Positions 18,165-28,443 of a DNA stretch of 64,000 nt are shown here, in pieces. Location of the stretch: positions 310,001 through 374,000 of the forward strand of contig NZ_BPQD01000003.1 in the NCBI RefSeq assembly GCF_022179065.1. The letters run 5' to 3'. The notes under the pieces are model-generated. The model was not told where the DNA came from, made no database searches, and was given only the letters and a program-made list of their open reading frames with translations. The first letter of the stretch is position 1. Every line of letters starts with the position of its first letter. Origin of the DNA: Methylobacterium adhaesivum. GTDB lineage: Bacteria; Pseudomonadota; Alphaproteobacteria; Rhizobiales; Beijerinckiaceae. Made by a program: the position numbers and the translations under genes.

Positions 18165-20246
18165 TCACGCGGCCCGGCCGCGCCGCCCCTCCACCAGCCA
18201 CATGGCGAGCACCGCCGCCGCGAGGGCCGCGAGGGCCCATAGCCCGAGGGCCAGGGGATAGACCGCGACGCCACGGATGTTGGCGCTGTCACTTGGACGG
18301 AAGCCGATCCAGTCGGCCCCGCTCGCGCGCCCGCCGCGCACGGTCTGGACGCGCGGCACCACCGTGCCGCCGGCCTCCGCGACCCGGCGGATCGAGCCGC
18401 CCGTGGCCTCGGCCAGAGCCTTGAGCCGGTCGGTGTCGCTGAACACGTCGGTGAGCTCGCGCGGGTTCGGCGGGCCGACGCTGACGAAGGCGACGAGGTT
18501 GCCCGAGCGCAGGGTATGCAGCCCGAGCTGCTCGGCCTCGAAGGTCGCCGAGAACAGGCCGGGTTCGGCCTGCGTCAGGGCCAGGGTCCGCTCGCTTCCC
18601 GTGGGGCCCGTGACGGTTACGGGCTCGATGGTGTCGGCCATGGTCTGGCGCTCGACGCGGACCTCGCGGCCGTGCCCCGTGGTCTGGGCGCGCAGGGCCT
18701 CCTCCTCCAGGGCCGGCTCCTTCATCAGCCAATGGCCGAGGCGGCGCAGGAGGTCGAGATAGGGACCGCCCTCCTGGTAGCCCCGCGCCCACAGCCAGGC
18801 ATGGTCCGAGAGCAGGAGGGCGACGCGGCCCTTCTCCTCGCGCGAGAGGGCCAGCAGCGGCAGGGCGTTCGGGCCCTGGAGGATCGGCTGGATGCCGGGC
18901 TTCACCCCCGCCGAGACGATGCGCAGCCAGTCGCCCCAGGCCGGCGGCGACGCCTCCGAACCCGGAAGCGCCCGGGTGACGGGATGGCGGGTGCCGGTGG
19001 CGGTGAGGCCGGCCTTGTAGGGCTGCTCGACCACGCGGCCGTTGGGCTCGCCCGGCAGGATCGCGGCGAGACGCGTGCGCGCAAGGCTCGCCTGACCGGC
19101 GAATTCCGGGCCCGCCGCGATGAGGAGCGCGCCGCCATCACGGACGTAACGGACGATGTTGTCGAAATAGGCCGAGGGCAGCACGCTCTGGTTGGCGTAG
19201 CGATCGAAGATGATGAGGTCGAAGTCCTTGATCTTCTGGACGAACAGCTCGCGCGTCGGGAATGCGATGAGCGACAGCTCCGAGATCGGCGTCCCGTCCT
19301 GCTTCTCCGGCGGCCTGAGAATCGTGAAGTGTACGAGGTCGACGTTGGCGTCGGATTTGAGAAGGTTGCGCCAGGTGCGCTCGCCCTGGTGCGGTTCACC
19401 CGAGACCAGCAGCACCCTCAGCTTCTCGCGGATGCCCTCGATGGGCAGAACCGCGCGGTTGTTCACGACAGTGAGTTCGCCGGGCAGGGGCTCGACCTCG
19501 ACCTCGACGACGTTGGGGCCACCGTGCTCGATCCGCATGGTGAGGGAGAACGGCTTTCCCGTGGGGAATGTGCGCCGGCCCACCTCCTCGCCGTCGCGCC
19601 GGACGGTGACTACGGCGGTGCCGGTGCCGCCGCGCTCCATCACCTCCGCGCGGATCGTGAGATCGCGGCCGACGATGCCGAAGCGCGGTGCCTCGATGAG
19701 CTTGATCTGACGATCGCGTTCGTCCGGGTGCCCGGTGACGAGGACGTGCAGCGGCCCCTTGATGCCCAGAGCCGCGGCGGAAGCCGGAATGTCGTGCACC
19801 ACGCCGTCGGTCAGCATCACCACCCCGGCCACGCGCTCGGGCGGCACGTCGGCCAGGGCCTGCGACAGGGCGGTGAACAGCTTGGTGCCCTCGTCGCTGT
19901 CCTTGGCGTCGGGCACGTCGACGAAGCGCGGCTCGATCCCCGTGAGGGCGCCGAAGCGGCGCTGGAGTTCGGCCCGCACGGCATCGGTCATGGCCGGCCG
20001 GTCGCCGAGCCCCTGCGAACCCGAACGGTCCACCACCACGGCGACGACGTCCTTGACCGGTTCGCGGTCCTCCCGGACCAGCGCCGGATTGGCGAGGGCG
20101 AAGAGCACCAGGGCGAGCGCCAGGGCGCGCAGGATCGCCGTGCCGCCGCGCGCCAGGATCGCCAGCACGGCGAACACGGCGACGAGCACGCCGAACCCCG
20201 CGAGGACCGGCCAGGGAACGAGGGGCGTGAAGCTGAGGCTCAGCAT
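18165..20246 (-). CDS. Membrane protein with vWA-like and glutamine amidotransferase-like regions
   Basis: This is 693 aa. Two N-terminal helices (LAGFGVLVAVFAVLAILARG and LALALVLFALANPAL) are followed by a vWA-like segment with the MIDAS-type DRSGSQ near residue 72. A Rossmann-like region (LRVLLVSGEPHQGERTWRNLL, LIIFDRYANQ, GGALLIAAGPEF) resembles class I glutamine amidotransferase-like domains without an obvious catalytic Cys. A last helix (LGLWALAALAAAVLAMWLVEG) is at the C-terminus. It is the last gene of the moxR-DUF58-DUF4159 operon. Such proteins likely form a membrane complex assembled or remodelled by the MoxR ATPase; the exact role is unknown. Confidence 0.8.
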   Translation of the reverse strand: MLSLSFTPLVPWPVLAGFGVLVAVFAVLAILARGGTAILRALALALVLFALANPALVREDREPVKDVVAVVVDRSGSQGLGDRPAMTDAVRAELQRRFGALTGIEPRFVDVPDAKDSDEGTKLFTALSQALADVPPERVAGVVMLTDGVVHDIPASAAALGIKGPLHVLVTGHPDERDRQIKLIEAPRFGIVGRDLTIRAEVMERGGTGTAVVTVRRDGEEVGRRTFPTGKPFSLTMRIEHGGPNVVEVEVEPLPGELTVVNNRAVLPIEGIREKLRVLLVSGEPHQGERTWRNLLKSDANVDLVHFTILRPPEKQDGTPISELSLIAFPTRELFVQKIKDFDLIIFDRYANQSVLPSAYFDNIVRYVRDGGALLIAAGPEFAGQASLARTRLAAILPGEPNGRVVEQPYKAGLTATGTRHPVTRALPGSEASPPAWGDWLRIVSAGVKPGIQPILQGPNALPLLALSREEKGRVALLLSDHAWLWARGYQEGGPYLDLLRRLGHWLMKEPALEEEALRAQTTGHGREVRVERQTMADTIEPVTVTGPTGSERTLALTQAEPGLFSATFEAEQLGLHTLRSGNLVAFVSVGPPNPRELTDVFSDTDRLKALAEATGGSIRRVAEAGGTVVPRVQTVRGGRASGADWIGFRPSDSANIRGVAVYPLALGLWALAALAAAVLAMWLVEGRRGRAA

Positions 20247-20283
20247 CGGCGCGCGGCCTCCCGCAGTTTCGGTGTCGCTGTGT

Positions 20284-23094
20284 TCATTGGCCCAAGCGCT
20301 CCAGTAGGGCCGGAACGTGGACCTGATCCGCCTTGTAGTTGCCCGTGAGGGTGTAGATCACGACGTTCACGCCGCCGCGGAACGCCATCTCGCGTTGGCG
20401 CTCCTCGCCGCCCACCACGGGGTAGAGGGGCTCGCCGCGTCGGCCCACGGCCCAGGCGGCGGCGAGATCGTTGCCCGTGATGATGATGGGCGAGACGCCG
20501 TCGCCCGCCCGCGCCGGGCGACGTTCGGTGCCTTCCGCCGCCGGTGGCAGGGCCTCGACCCAGGTTTGGCCCGTGGCGTAGCGGCCGGGAAAATTGTCCA
20601 CGAGGTAGAACGCCTTGGTCAGCACGTGGTCGGCCGGCACCGGCTCCAACTCGGGGACTTCGAGGGTGGACAGCATGGTGCGCAGATAGAGCGCCTCCGG
20701 TGTCGGCGGCCCGCCGGGGCGGGCGGTGAGCGCGTCGCGGGTGTCGAACAGCACGGTGCCGCCGTTGCGCATGAACGCGTCGATGCGGCGGATCGCGACG
20801 GCGCTCGGCTGGGGCCGGCCGGCGACGATGGGCCAGTAGATCAGGGGAAAGAAGGCGAGCTCGTCCTTGGCCGGATCGATGCCGATGGGCTCGCCCGGCT
20901 CCAGGGCGGTGCGGTTGGCGAGCACCTGCGTCAGACCCGACAGGCCCGCCCGGCTCGCCTCATCGGCCGCCTCGTCACCGGTGATCACGTAGGCGAGGCG
21001 AGTGACGAGGGCCGATTCGATGCCGTTCGGCCGGCTAGGGGCTTGGGCCTGCGCCAGGGCTGGGTTCGGGATGAGGCCGGGCGCCGAGAGGCAGACCAGC
21101 ACGAGGGCGGCCACCGCGGCCCGCCCGCCGCCCCGGCGCAGGAAGCCACCGAGCCAGAGGCCCGCTAGGGTGTCGAGGAGGAGGAGCATGAGGGCCAGGG
21201 TGAAGAGCGTCGCGCGGAGATCCAGGGTTTCGGCACCCGCGAGGGACCCCGTGCGGGCGGTGGCGAGGGGGGCGAAGTCGAGGGGTTTCAGGCGGTCGGC
21301 CGCCGTCAGGGCGTTGACGGCGATGCCGCCCTCCGGCGGGCCGTACAGGCCGGGCGGATGCTCGAACGAGCCGCGCTCGGCATAATCAGCCGGAACTGCT
21401 GTGGCGCCGGCGGGCGGGGTTCCGAGGGCGCCGAATCCGTCGAGGGTCAGGCGCGGGGCGAGGATCGCGGCGGGCGCACGGGCCACCTCGCCGGCGGGGG
21501 CCGCACCGGTGCCGGCAAGCGCCACCACCCGGCGCAGCATGTCGATGAACAGGCCCGACAGGGGCAGGTTCGACCACGTGGTGTCGGCGGTGACGTGGAA
21601 CAGAACCACGAGCCCCTGCCCCCGCTTCTGCGCCGTGACGATGGGCGTCCCGTCCTGCAGGGAGGCCCAGGTGCGGCCCGGCAGGTCGCCGTCCGGCTCG
21701 GCCAGGATCTGGCGGCGCACCCCGATATCAGCCGGCGGCGTGAGGCCGGCGAAGGGGCTTTCGGGGGCGAACGGCGCCAGGGTCTTGGGGCTGTCCCACG
21801 ACAGGGTTCCTCCCAGCGTGCGCCCGCCACGACGCAGGCGCACGGGCACGAGGGGATCGTTGCCGGCGGCCAGACGCGGGCCGGCGAAGCGCAGGAGCAG
21901 GCCGCCGGCATCGACGAAGGCTTCGACCCGCTCCAGGGTCGCGGCGTCGAGGGCGCCGACATCGGCGAGCACGAGGACGGAGACCTGTCCGTCGAGCATC
22001 TGGGCGATGGATTCGGCGACCCCCTTGGCGCCGCGTGGCTCCTGAACGTCGGCGAACGGCGTCAGGGCCTTGGACAGGTAGTGGGTCGGCGCCAGGAGCG
22101 GCTGGGCCTGATCGCTGGTGCCGCCGAACACGAGGCCGACGCGGCGGCGCTTGCCGCGCTCGTCCACGAGGGTGACGGCCCCCGCCGAACGCTCGTTGAG
22201 AATCTCGAGGCGGCTGATGCCGTTGCGCAGTTCCACCGGCAGGTCGAAGCCGATCTCGGCTTCGCTGGCGCCCTCCGCGAAGGTGAAGTCCTGCGCGGCG
22301 AGCGGCAGACCCTTCTGGTCGAGGGCCCGCACGGTGCCGCCGTCGCGGCCGTTGGCCGCCGCCCGCAGGGCATGGGCCGTGAGACGTCCGCCGGATTCCG
22401 CCGCCGACAGGGCGAGAGCTGGCGGCTGGGCCGCCCGCAGGATGGTCAGCGCCGTGCCGTGCCGGGCGACGAGATCGGCCAGCCCCTTGGCGAAGGTGTC
22501 CTCGCCCGAGAGCGTGACGCCGTCGCTGATCCACAGGGCGGAGGCCCTCGGCGTGCGTTCGAGGAACGCCGCCAGGCCGGGCAGATGGGCGGACCGCGCG
22601 GCGAGATATGGCCGGGGCGCGATGGCGCGCAGGCGTTCGAGGGCGTCGGCTGGAACCCGTGCCTCGATCGGCGCCACCGGTTCGGCGAGAGCCACCAGGG
22701 CGACGGGGCGCCCGTCCCGCGCGGCGGTCTCGACGGCGTCGTCGGCGACCGCCAGGCGCTCGCGCCAATCGTGGGCGGCGGAGAATCCATTGTCGATCAG
22801 CACCAGGAGGGGCGTGCGGCCCGGATCACCCCCGAGGCCCGAGGGGTTCCAGACCGGGCCGGACACGGCGAGGATGAGGCAGGCGGCGGCGAGCAGGCGC
22901 AAGATGAGGAGCCAGGGCGGCGTGCGCGCCGGCGTCTCGCGGCGCGGCAGCAGGTCGGCCATGATCCGCAGGGGCGGAAAGTCGATGCGGCGCGGGCGCG
23001 GCGGCGTCACCCGCAGCAGGAACCACAGGGCCGGCAGGGCGACGAGGGCGGCGAGCGCCAGGGGGGCGGCGAAGGTCAGGGGCAATCCGAGCAC
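20284..23094 (-). CDS. DUF4159 protein with BatA-like N-terminal membrane domain
   Basis: The product is 936 aa from GTG 23094, 12 bases past the DUF58 stop. The N-terminus LPLTFAAPLALAALVALPAL with WFLLRVTPPRPRRIDFPPL is the BatA/Bat-type membrane anchor. A vWA-like region follows (LLVLIDNGFSAAHDWRERL). A helix pair near residues 670-715 leads to a C-terminal DUF4159 domain (LAYVITGDEAADEASRAGL, ELAFFPLIYWPI, GGTVLFDTRDA, MAFRGGVNVVIYTLTGNYKADQ). Members sit in moxR operons in many alphaproteobacteria, and the function is not established. The open frame continues upstream over the DUF58 gene, but that part is a shadow. Confidence 0.85.
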   Translation of the reverse strand: MLGLPLTFAAPLALAALVALPALWFLLRVTPPRPRRIDFPPLRIMADLLPRRETPARTPPWLLILRLLAAACLILAVSGPVWNPSGLGGDPGRTPLLVLIDNGFSAAHDWRERLAVADDAVETAARDGRPVALVALAEPVAPIEARVPADALERLRAIAPRPYLAARSAHLPGLAAFLERTPRASALWISDGVTLSGEDTFAKGLADLVARHGTALTILRAAQPPALALSAAESGGRLTAHALRAAANGRDGGTVRALDQKGLPLAAQDFTFAEGASEAEIGFDLPVELRNGISRLEILNERSAGAVTLVDERGKRRRVGLVFGGTSDQAQPLLAPTHYLSKALTPFADVQEPRGAKGVAESIAQMLDGQVSVLVLADVGALDAATLERVEAFVDAGGLLLRFAGPRLAAGNDPLVPVRLRRGGRTLGGTLSWDSPKTLAPFAPESPFAGLTPPADIGVRRQILAEPDGDLPGRTWASLQDGTPIVTAQKRGQGLVVLFHVTADTTWSNLPLSGLFIDMLRRVVALAGTGAAPAGEVARAPAAILAPRLTLDGFGALGTPPAGATAVPADYAERGSFEHPPGLYGPPEGGIAVNALTAADRLKPLDFAPLATARTGSLAGAETLDLRATLFTLALMLLLLDTLAGLWLGGFLRRGGGRAAVAALVLVCLSAPGLIPNPALAQAQAPSRPNGIESALVTRLAYVITGDEAADEASRAGLSGLTQVLANRTALEPGEPIGIDPAKDELAFFPLIYWPIVAGRPQPSAVAIRRIDAFMRNGGTVLFDTRDALTARPGGPPTPEALYLRTMLSTLEVPELEPVPADHVLTKAFYLVDNFPGRYATGQTWVEALPPAAEGTERRPARAGDGVSPIIITGNDLAAAWAVGRRGEPLYPVVGGEERQREMAFRGGVNVVIYTLTGNYKADQVHVPALLERLGQ

Positions 23095-23105
23095 GGTGTC
23101 GATCC

Positions 23106-24041
23106 TCAGCCGGTCCCGCGCGCGGCGGCCACGAGGGTGAGCAGGCGAAGGGCGGCTTCGCTGGCCGGTCGGTCGGTACGGTGGAGGGTCAGGGTCCAGC
23201 CTTGGGCGCGGGCGATCTCGGCGAGACCCGCCCGGTGCGCGGCGAGGCGATCCCGATAGGCTTCGCCCCAGGCCCCGGCATCGCCGATGGCGAGGCTTCG
23301 GTCGGTCTCCGGATCGTGCAGCACCGCTTGCCCCGAGAACGGAAACGTCTCTTCCACGGGATCGGCGATCACCACGAGGTGGCCGTGGGTGCCGTGTGCC
23401 GCGATGGCGTCGACGGTGGCCTTCACTTCGGCCAGGGGCGAGAGGAAGTCGCCGACGAGGATCGCCTCGTCGAAGCGGCCCGGCGTGGCGCGGGGCGGCG
23501 CATCCTTCGTGAGCCCGTCCCGATCCTCGACGAGGGCCTGCGCCAGGGTCTCGACGATGCGCCGCGAGGTGACCGCGCGGGTGAGGCCGAGCAGGCCCAC
23601 GCGTTCGCCGCCCTCCACCAGGGTGTCGGCGAGGGCGAAGGCCAGGACCAGGGCGCGCTCGACCTTCGGGGCCTGGGCGAGGTGCGAGGCAAAGCCCATG
23701 GAAGCGGAGCGGTCGACCCAGAACCAGATGTTGTGGGCCGCCTCCCACTCGCGCTCGCGCACGTAGAGCCGGTCGTCGCGGGCCGAGCGGCGCCAGTCGA
23801 TGCGCGCGGCCGCCTCCCCGGCCACGAAGGGGCGGAACTGCCAGAAGCTCTCGCCCGGTCCCGCCCGGCGGCGGCCGTGGAGGCCGTGGGCCAGCGTCGT
23901 CGAGACCCGCCGGGCTTCAAGGATCAGGCGCGGCATCCGCTCGGCGAGGCCAAGCGCACTCTCGGTCTCGCGCCGACCCGGCGTGCGGGCCTCTGCGGGG
24001 AGGACCCGCGTGGGGGCCATCCGCGTGGGGGCCTTGGCCAT
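23106..24041 (-). CDS. DUF58 domain protein
   Basis: This is 311 aa. It has the DUF58 signature GESFWQFRPFVAGEAAARIDWRRSARDDRLYVRERE followed by a vWA-like DRSASMGF motif (MIDAS), so it is expected to bind a divalent metal and a partner protein. No membrane helix is predicted. It starts 4 bases after the moxR stop and runs into the DUF4159 gene. This is the standard MoxR partner order. Confidence 0.92.
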   Translation of the reverse strand: MAKAPTRMAPTRVLPAEARTPGRRETESALGLAERMPRLILEARRVSTTLAHGLHGRRRAGPGESFWQFRPFVAGEAAARIDWRRSARDDRLYVREREWEAAHNIWFWVDRSASMGFASHLAQAPKVERALVLAFALADTLVEGGERVGLLGLTRAVTSRRIVETLAQALVEDRDGLTKDAPPRATPGRFDEAILVGDFLSPLAEVKATVDAIAAHGTHGHLVVIADPVEETFPFSGQAVLHDPETDRSLAIGDAGAWGEAYRDRLAAHRAGLAEIARAQGWTLTLHRTDRPASEAALRLLTLVAAARGTG

Positions 24042-24044
24042 GGC

Positions 24045-25049
<1,005 letters not shown>

Positions 25050-25247
25050 GCGGTGTCGGTCCTCGCGGGGCCGCCTCGACCTCTCGCGGGTCGATGGCGG
25101 TGTTCTAGGAAGCCGGAGTGTGGCGCCGTTTGCGCCGCCCTGGCAAGGTCGGCGCGACGCCGCAGGCGCATCGCCGGATTTGACAGTGCCTTTCGGGCCG
25201 CGAATCGACCCTGTCCCGGGCGCTCGCGAAACCCTATCTTGCTCGCC

Positions 25248-25817
25248 ATGACGCCCACCGAATCCGACCCCACCATCGATCGCCTGAGTGCCGCCCTCGG
25301 CGACTTGCCCCGGCGCGGTCCCCCGCCCGTCGAGCAGTGGAATCCGCCCTATTGCGGGCCCATCGACATGCGCATCGCCGCCGACGGCACGTGGTTCCAC
25401 GATGGTGCGCCGATCCGGCGCCCGGCCCTGGTGAAGCTGTTCGCTTCGATCCTGCGCCGCGAGCCCGACGGCCGGGTGGTGCTGGTGACGCCGGTGGAGA
25501 GCGTCGGCATCACCGTCGAGGACGCGGCCTTCGTCGCCGTCGAGATGGCGGTGGAGGGCGAGGGCGAGGGCCGGCGCATCGCTCTGCGCACCAATGTCGA
25601 CGACCTCGTGGCCGTCGATGCCGACCACGCCCTGCGGTTCGAGCAGGACGAGGCGGGGGGCTTGCGTCCCTACGTCCATGTCCGGCGCGGCCTCTGGGCC
25701 CTGGTGACGCGGGCGCTGACCTACGATCTCGTGGCCCTGGCCGAGGAGCGCGACGGCTGGCTCGGCCTCGCCGCCGGGGGCGCGTTCCACCGGATCGCCC
25801 CCCTCTCCGAGGCATGA
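25248..25817 (+). CDS. DUF1285 domain protein
   Basis: The product is 189 aa from ATG 25248. Typical segments of the family are PPVEQWNPPYCGPIDMRI, WFHDGAPIRRPALVKLFASIL, and the tail VTRALTYDLVALAEERDGW. Structures in the family are two-domain folds of unknown biochemical role. It overlaps the next gene by four bases (ATGA) and opens a conserved Hyphomicrobiales run with a CoA pyrophosphatase, DUF6111 and CCA transferase. Confidence 0.9.
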   Translation: MTPTESDPTIDRLSAALGDLPRRGPPPVEQWNPPYCGPIDMRIAADGTWFHDGAPIRRPALVKLFASILRREPDGRVVLVTPVESVGITVEDAAFVAVEMAVEGEGEGRRIALRTNVDDLVAVDADHALRFEQDEAGGLRPYVHVRRGLWALVTRALTYDLVALAEERDGWLGLAAGGAFHRIAPLSEA

Positions 25818-26446
25818 GGCCCGACGCCGTCGCCGACCTTGTCGCCCGCGCCGCCCGCTATCTCGACACGGCCCCACCGGGACCCGGCGACCCGACCGCG
25901 AACCCGCGGGGCGACCACGACCTCGACGGCATCGACGTGGTGCCGCCCGGCCCGCACCGCCCTGCGGCGGTGCTGGTGCCCGTGGTGCCCCGCCCCGACG
26001 GGCTCGGCGTCGTCTTCACCGTGCGCTCGGCGCATCTGCGCGACCATTCCGGGCAGATCGCGTTTCCGGGCGGCAAGATCGATCCCGCCGACGCCACACC
26101 CGCGGCGGCCGCCCTGCGCGAGGCCCACGAGGAGATCGGCCTCGAAGCCCGGGCGATCCGCACGCTCGGCTACCTCGATCCCTACCTCTCGGCCACGGGC
26201 TTCCTCGTGATCCCGGTGCTCGGCCTCGTCGATCCGGACGCGCCCCTGCGCCCGAACCCCGCCGAGGTGGCGGCGACCTTCGAGGCCCCCCTCGCCCATC
26301 TCCTCGACCGCAGCCTGCGGCGAATCGAGAGCGCGGACTGGCGGGGACGCACTCGGCGCTACTATGTGATTCCCTATGGCGCCCACCGGATCTGGGGCGT
26401 GACGGCCGGCATCGTGAACAACCTTCACGAACGGCTTTATCCCTGA
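25814..26446 (+). CDS. Nudix hydrolase, CoA pyrophosphatase type
   Basis: The product is 210 aa from ATG 25814. The UPF0035 signature HLRDHSGQIAFPGGKIDP precedes the Nudix box, of which AALREAHEEIGL carries the metal-binding glutamates. The combination identifies the NudL-type CoA pyrophosphatases, which cleave CoA or acyl-CoA to phosphopantetheine and 3',5'-ADP with Mn2+/Mg2+. A helper segment RYYVIPYGAHRIWGVTAGI lies near the C-terminus. Translationally coupled with DUF1285. Confidence 0.92.
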   Translation: MRPDAVADLVARAARYLDTAPPGPGDPTANPRGDHDLDGIDVVPPGPHRPAAVLVPVVPRPDGLGVVFTVRSAHLRDHSGQIAFPGGKIDPADATPAAAALREAHEEIGLEARAIRTLGYLDPYLSATGFLVIPVLGLVDPDAPLRPNPAEVAATFEAPLAHLLDRSLRRIESADWRGRTRRYYVIPYGAHRIWGVTAGIVNNLHERLYP

Positions 26447-26483
26447 TCCGGCGTACCGCACGCCGGCCCGCGTCGAGACTCTC

Positions 26484-26741
26484 ATGCTCCGTAAGCTCGT
26501 TGAGGAAGTCGCCCTCTTCCTCCTGCCGTTCCTGCTGTTCGCCGGTTACCTCGCCCTGAGCGGACGGCATCCGCATGACAAGGTACATTGGGAGGGCAAG
26601 ATCTTCCGCCTGACCATGACGGGCCTCGTTCTGGCGATCCTCGCCCTCGTGGCGGCCGGCCTGTTCGGCGAGCGCCACCGCGGTGGCTACGTGCCGCCGC
26701 ATTTGGAGAACGGCGTCGTGGTGCCGGGAGAGTTCCGGTGA
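26484..26741 (+). CDS. DUF6111-type small membrane protein
   Basis: This 85-aa protein has two hydrophobic helices (EVALFLLPFLLFAGYLAL and GLVLAILALVAAGLFG) flanked by charged residues, then RHRGGYVPPHLENG VVVPGEFR. It matches the small membrane protein usually placed between CoA pyrophosphatase and CCA transferase genes in this order. Its stop overlaps the GTG start of pcnB. Function unknown. Confidence 0.78.
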   Translation: MLRKLVEEVALFLLPFLLFAGYLALSGRHPHDKVHWEGKIFRLTMTGLVLAILALVAAGLFGERHRGGYVPPHLENGVVVPGEFR

Positions 26742-27964
26742 GACGTCTCGATCCGGACGGCCCACGCCGTCTCCTGCTAATGCCCGGCGTCGCACGGGTG
26801 CTTGCCGCCCTGGCGGCTCCGGGTGAGGAGTCACGCTTGGTCGGCGGCTGCGTGCGCGACGCGCTCCTCGGCCGCGCGTCCGACGACATCGATCTGGCCA
26901 CCACGCTCACGCCCGAGACCGTCGTCGCCCGCGCGGCGGCGGCGGGCCTGCGCAGCATTCCCACGGGGATCGAGCACGGCACCGTGACGCTGATGGCGGG
27001 CTCCGCCGGCTTCGAAGTCACGACCCTGCGCGAGGATGTCGAGACGGACGGCCGTCACGCCGTCGTCCGGTTCGGCCGCGATTTCGCCCGTGATGCCGAG
27101 CGGCGGGATTTCACCATTAACGCCCTTTCGGTGGACGGCGCCGGCACGGTGCACGACACCACGGACGGGATCGCGGACCTCGCGGCGGGGCGCGTGCGTT
27201 TCATTGGGGAGGCCCGAACTCGGATCCGCGAGGATGCGTTGCGCATCCTGCGGTTCTTCCGGTTCCACGCCCGCTACGGCGCCGGCGCGCCCGATCCGGA
27301 GGGGCTGGCCGCTTGCATCGCCGCCCGTGACACCCTCGACGGCCTGTCACGCGAGCGGGTTCGCGCGGAACTCCTGAAGCTGTTGCTTGCGCCCGCGAGC
27401 GTGGCGGCCGTCACGACCTTGAGCGAGACCGGGCTTCTCGGCCGGCTCATCGCGGGGATCGGTGACCTGTGGCGGTTCGAGCGCGTGGCCCAGGAGCCCT
27501 CCGATGCGCCAGCGCGGCTGGGCGCCCTCGCGGTGTTCTCCCGCGACGATGCCGAACGGCTGGTCGGCTGCCTGCGCCTGTCGAAAGCCGAGCAGGCCGA
27601 TCTGGGTGCCTATGGACGCGCGCTGACGGCGGTGAAGGACCGGGTGGAGATCGACACGGCCGGCATGCGCGGCCTTGCGGCGATCCACGGGGCGCGATCC
27701 CTGAATCTTGCACTTGCGGCCCTGGGAGAAGGGACACGTCCGGCGGTCGCGGATCCAGCACGCGATCTCCTCGCTCGGATGGTGCGGGGCGAGACCCCCA
27801 TCCCGGCCTTTCCCCTCACCGGGGCGGACCTCGTCGCGCGGGGGATTCCGGCGGGGCCGCAGATCGGTCGGCGTCTCGCCCAGGCGCGGGGGCACTGGCT
27901 CGCGGCCGGCTGCCCGGAGGGGGCCGAGGCGCGGGAAGCCCTGCTCGCCCGCGCGCTCGCGTGA
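26738..27964 (+). CDS. CCA-adding enzyme / poly(A) polymerase family
   Basis: The product is 408 aa from GTG 26738, overlapping the previous stop (GTGA). Class II nucleotidyltransferase features are LVGGCVRDALLG and DDIDLATTLTPE (catalytic carboxylates), then RDFTINALSVDG, RIREDALRILRFFRFHARYG and LSRERVRAELLKLL. These fit bacterial tRNA CCA transferases, which restore the 3' CCA end. The single tRNA in this window already encodes CCA, so the role would be repair. Its stop codon shares a TGATCA palindrome with the stop of atpC from the other strand. Confidence 0.9.
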   Translation: MRRLDPDGPRRLLLMPGVARVLAALAAPGEESRLVGGCVRDALLGRASDDIDLATTLTPETVVARAAAAGLRSIPTGIEHGTVTLMAGSAGFEVTTLREDVETDGRHAVVRFGRDFARDAERRDFTINALSVDGAGTVHDTTDGIADLAAGRVRFIGEARTRIREDALRILRFFRFHARYGAGAPDPEGLAACIAARDTLDGLSRERVRAELLKLLLAPASVAAVTTLSETGLLGRLIAGIGDLWRFERVAQEPSDAPARLGALAVFSRDDAERLVGCLRLSKAEQADLGAYGRALTAVKDRVEIDTAGMRGLAAIHGARSLNLALAALGEGTRPAVADPARDLLARMVRGETPIPAFPLTGADLVARGIPAGPQIGRRLAQARGHWLAAGCPEGAEAREALLARALA

Positions 27965-28366
27965 TCAGAAAGCCAGGGCGACCTTGGCGTCCTGCAGCTG
28001 GACGATCTGGCCGTTCAGCTCTTCCTTCTTGGCGAAATCCGTCGTCGCGTCGCGCTGGAGCTCGATGGCGGCGATGTCGCGGTCGAGGGATTCCGGCGTG
28101 ATCTCCTCGAACGGGTTGGCCCGCTCGGCGATGACCGTGACGGAGGTCGGCCCGATATCGGCGAAGCCGCCGCGCACGAGCACGCGCTTGCCGGCGTGAC
28201 CGGCCTCGTTGATCACGATGACGCCGACCTTCAGGGCCGTCAGCACGGGCGCGTGGCCCGGCAGGACGGTCATCTCGCCCTCGACGCCCGGAAGCTGCAC
28301 GGCCTCGATGGGGCCGGAATACACCGTCCGCTCGGGGCCGACGAAATCGAACTGGAAGGTGGCCAT
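27965..28366 (-). CDS. atpC: F1 ATP synthase subunit epsilon
   Basis: This 133-aa protein starts MATFQFDFVGPERTVYSGPI and contains VQLPGVEGEMTVLPGHAPVLTALKVG, the conserved beta-sandwich. A short C-terminal helical part follows (LDRDIAAIELQRDATTDFAKKEELNGQ). Epsilon links the rotor to the c-ring and inhibits ATP hydrolysis. It is the last gene of the F1 operon but is separated from atpD by a small membrane-protein gene. Its stop abuts that of the CCA-transferase gene. Confidence 0.96.
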   Translation of the reverse strand: MATFQFDFVGPERTVYSGPIEAVQLPGVEGEMTVLPGHAPVLTALKVGVIVINEAGHAGKRVLVRGGFADIGPTSVTVIAERANPFEEITPESLDRDIAAIELQRDATTDFAKKEELNGQIVQLQDAKVALAF

Positions 28367-28443
28367 GACGTCGCGAATCCCGGTTCGGGTGTGTGGCTAT
28401 CAAGAAACGACGCGCGGCCCGGGGCCGTGCGCCGTGGACGTGT

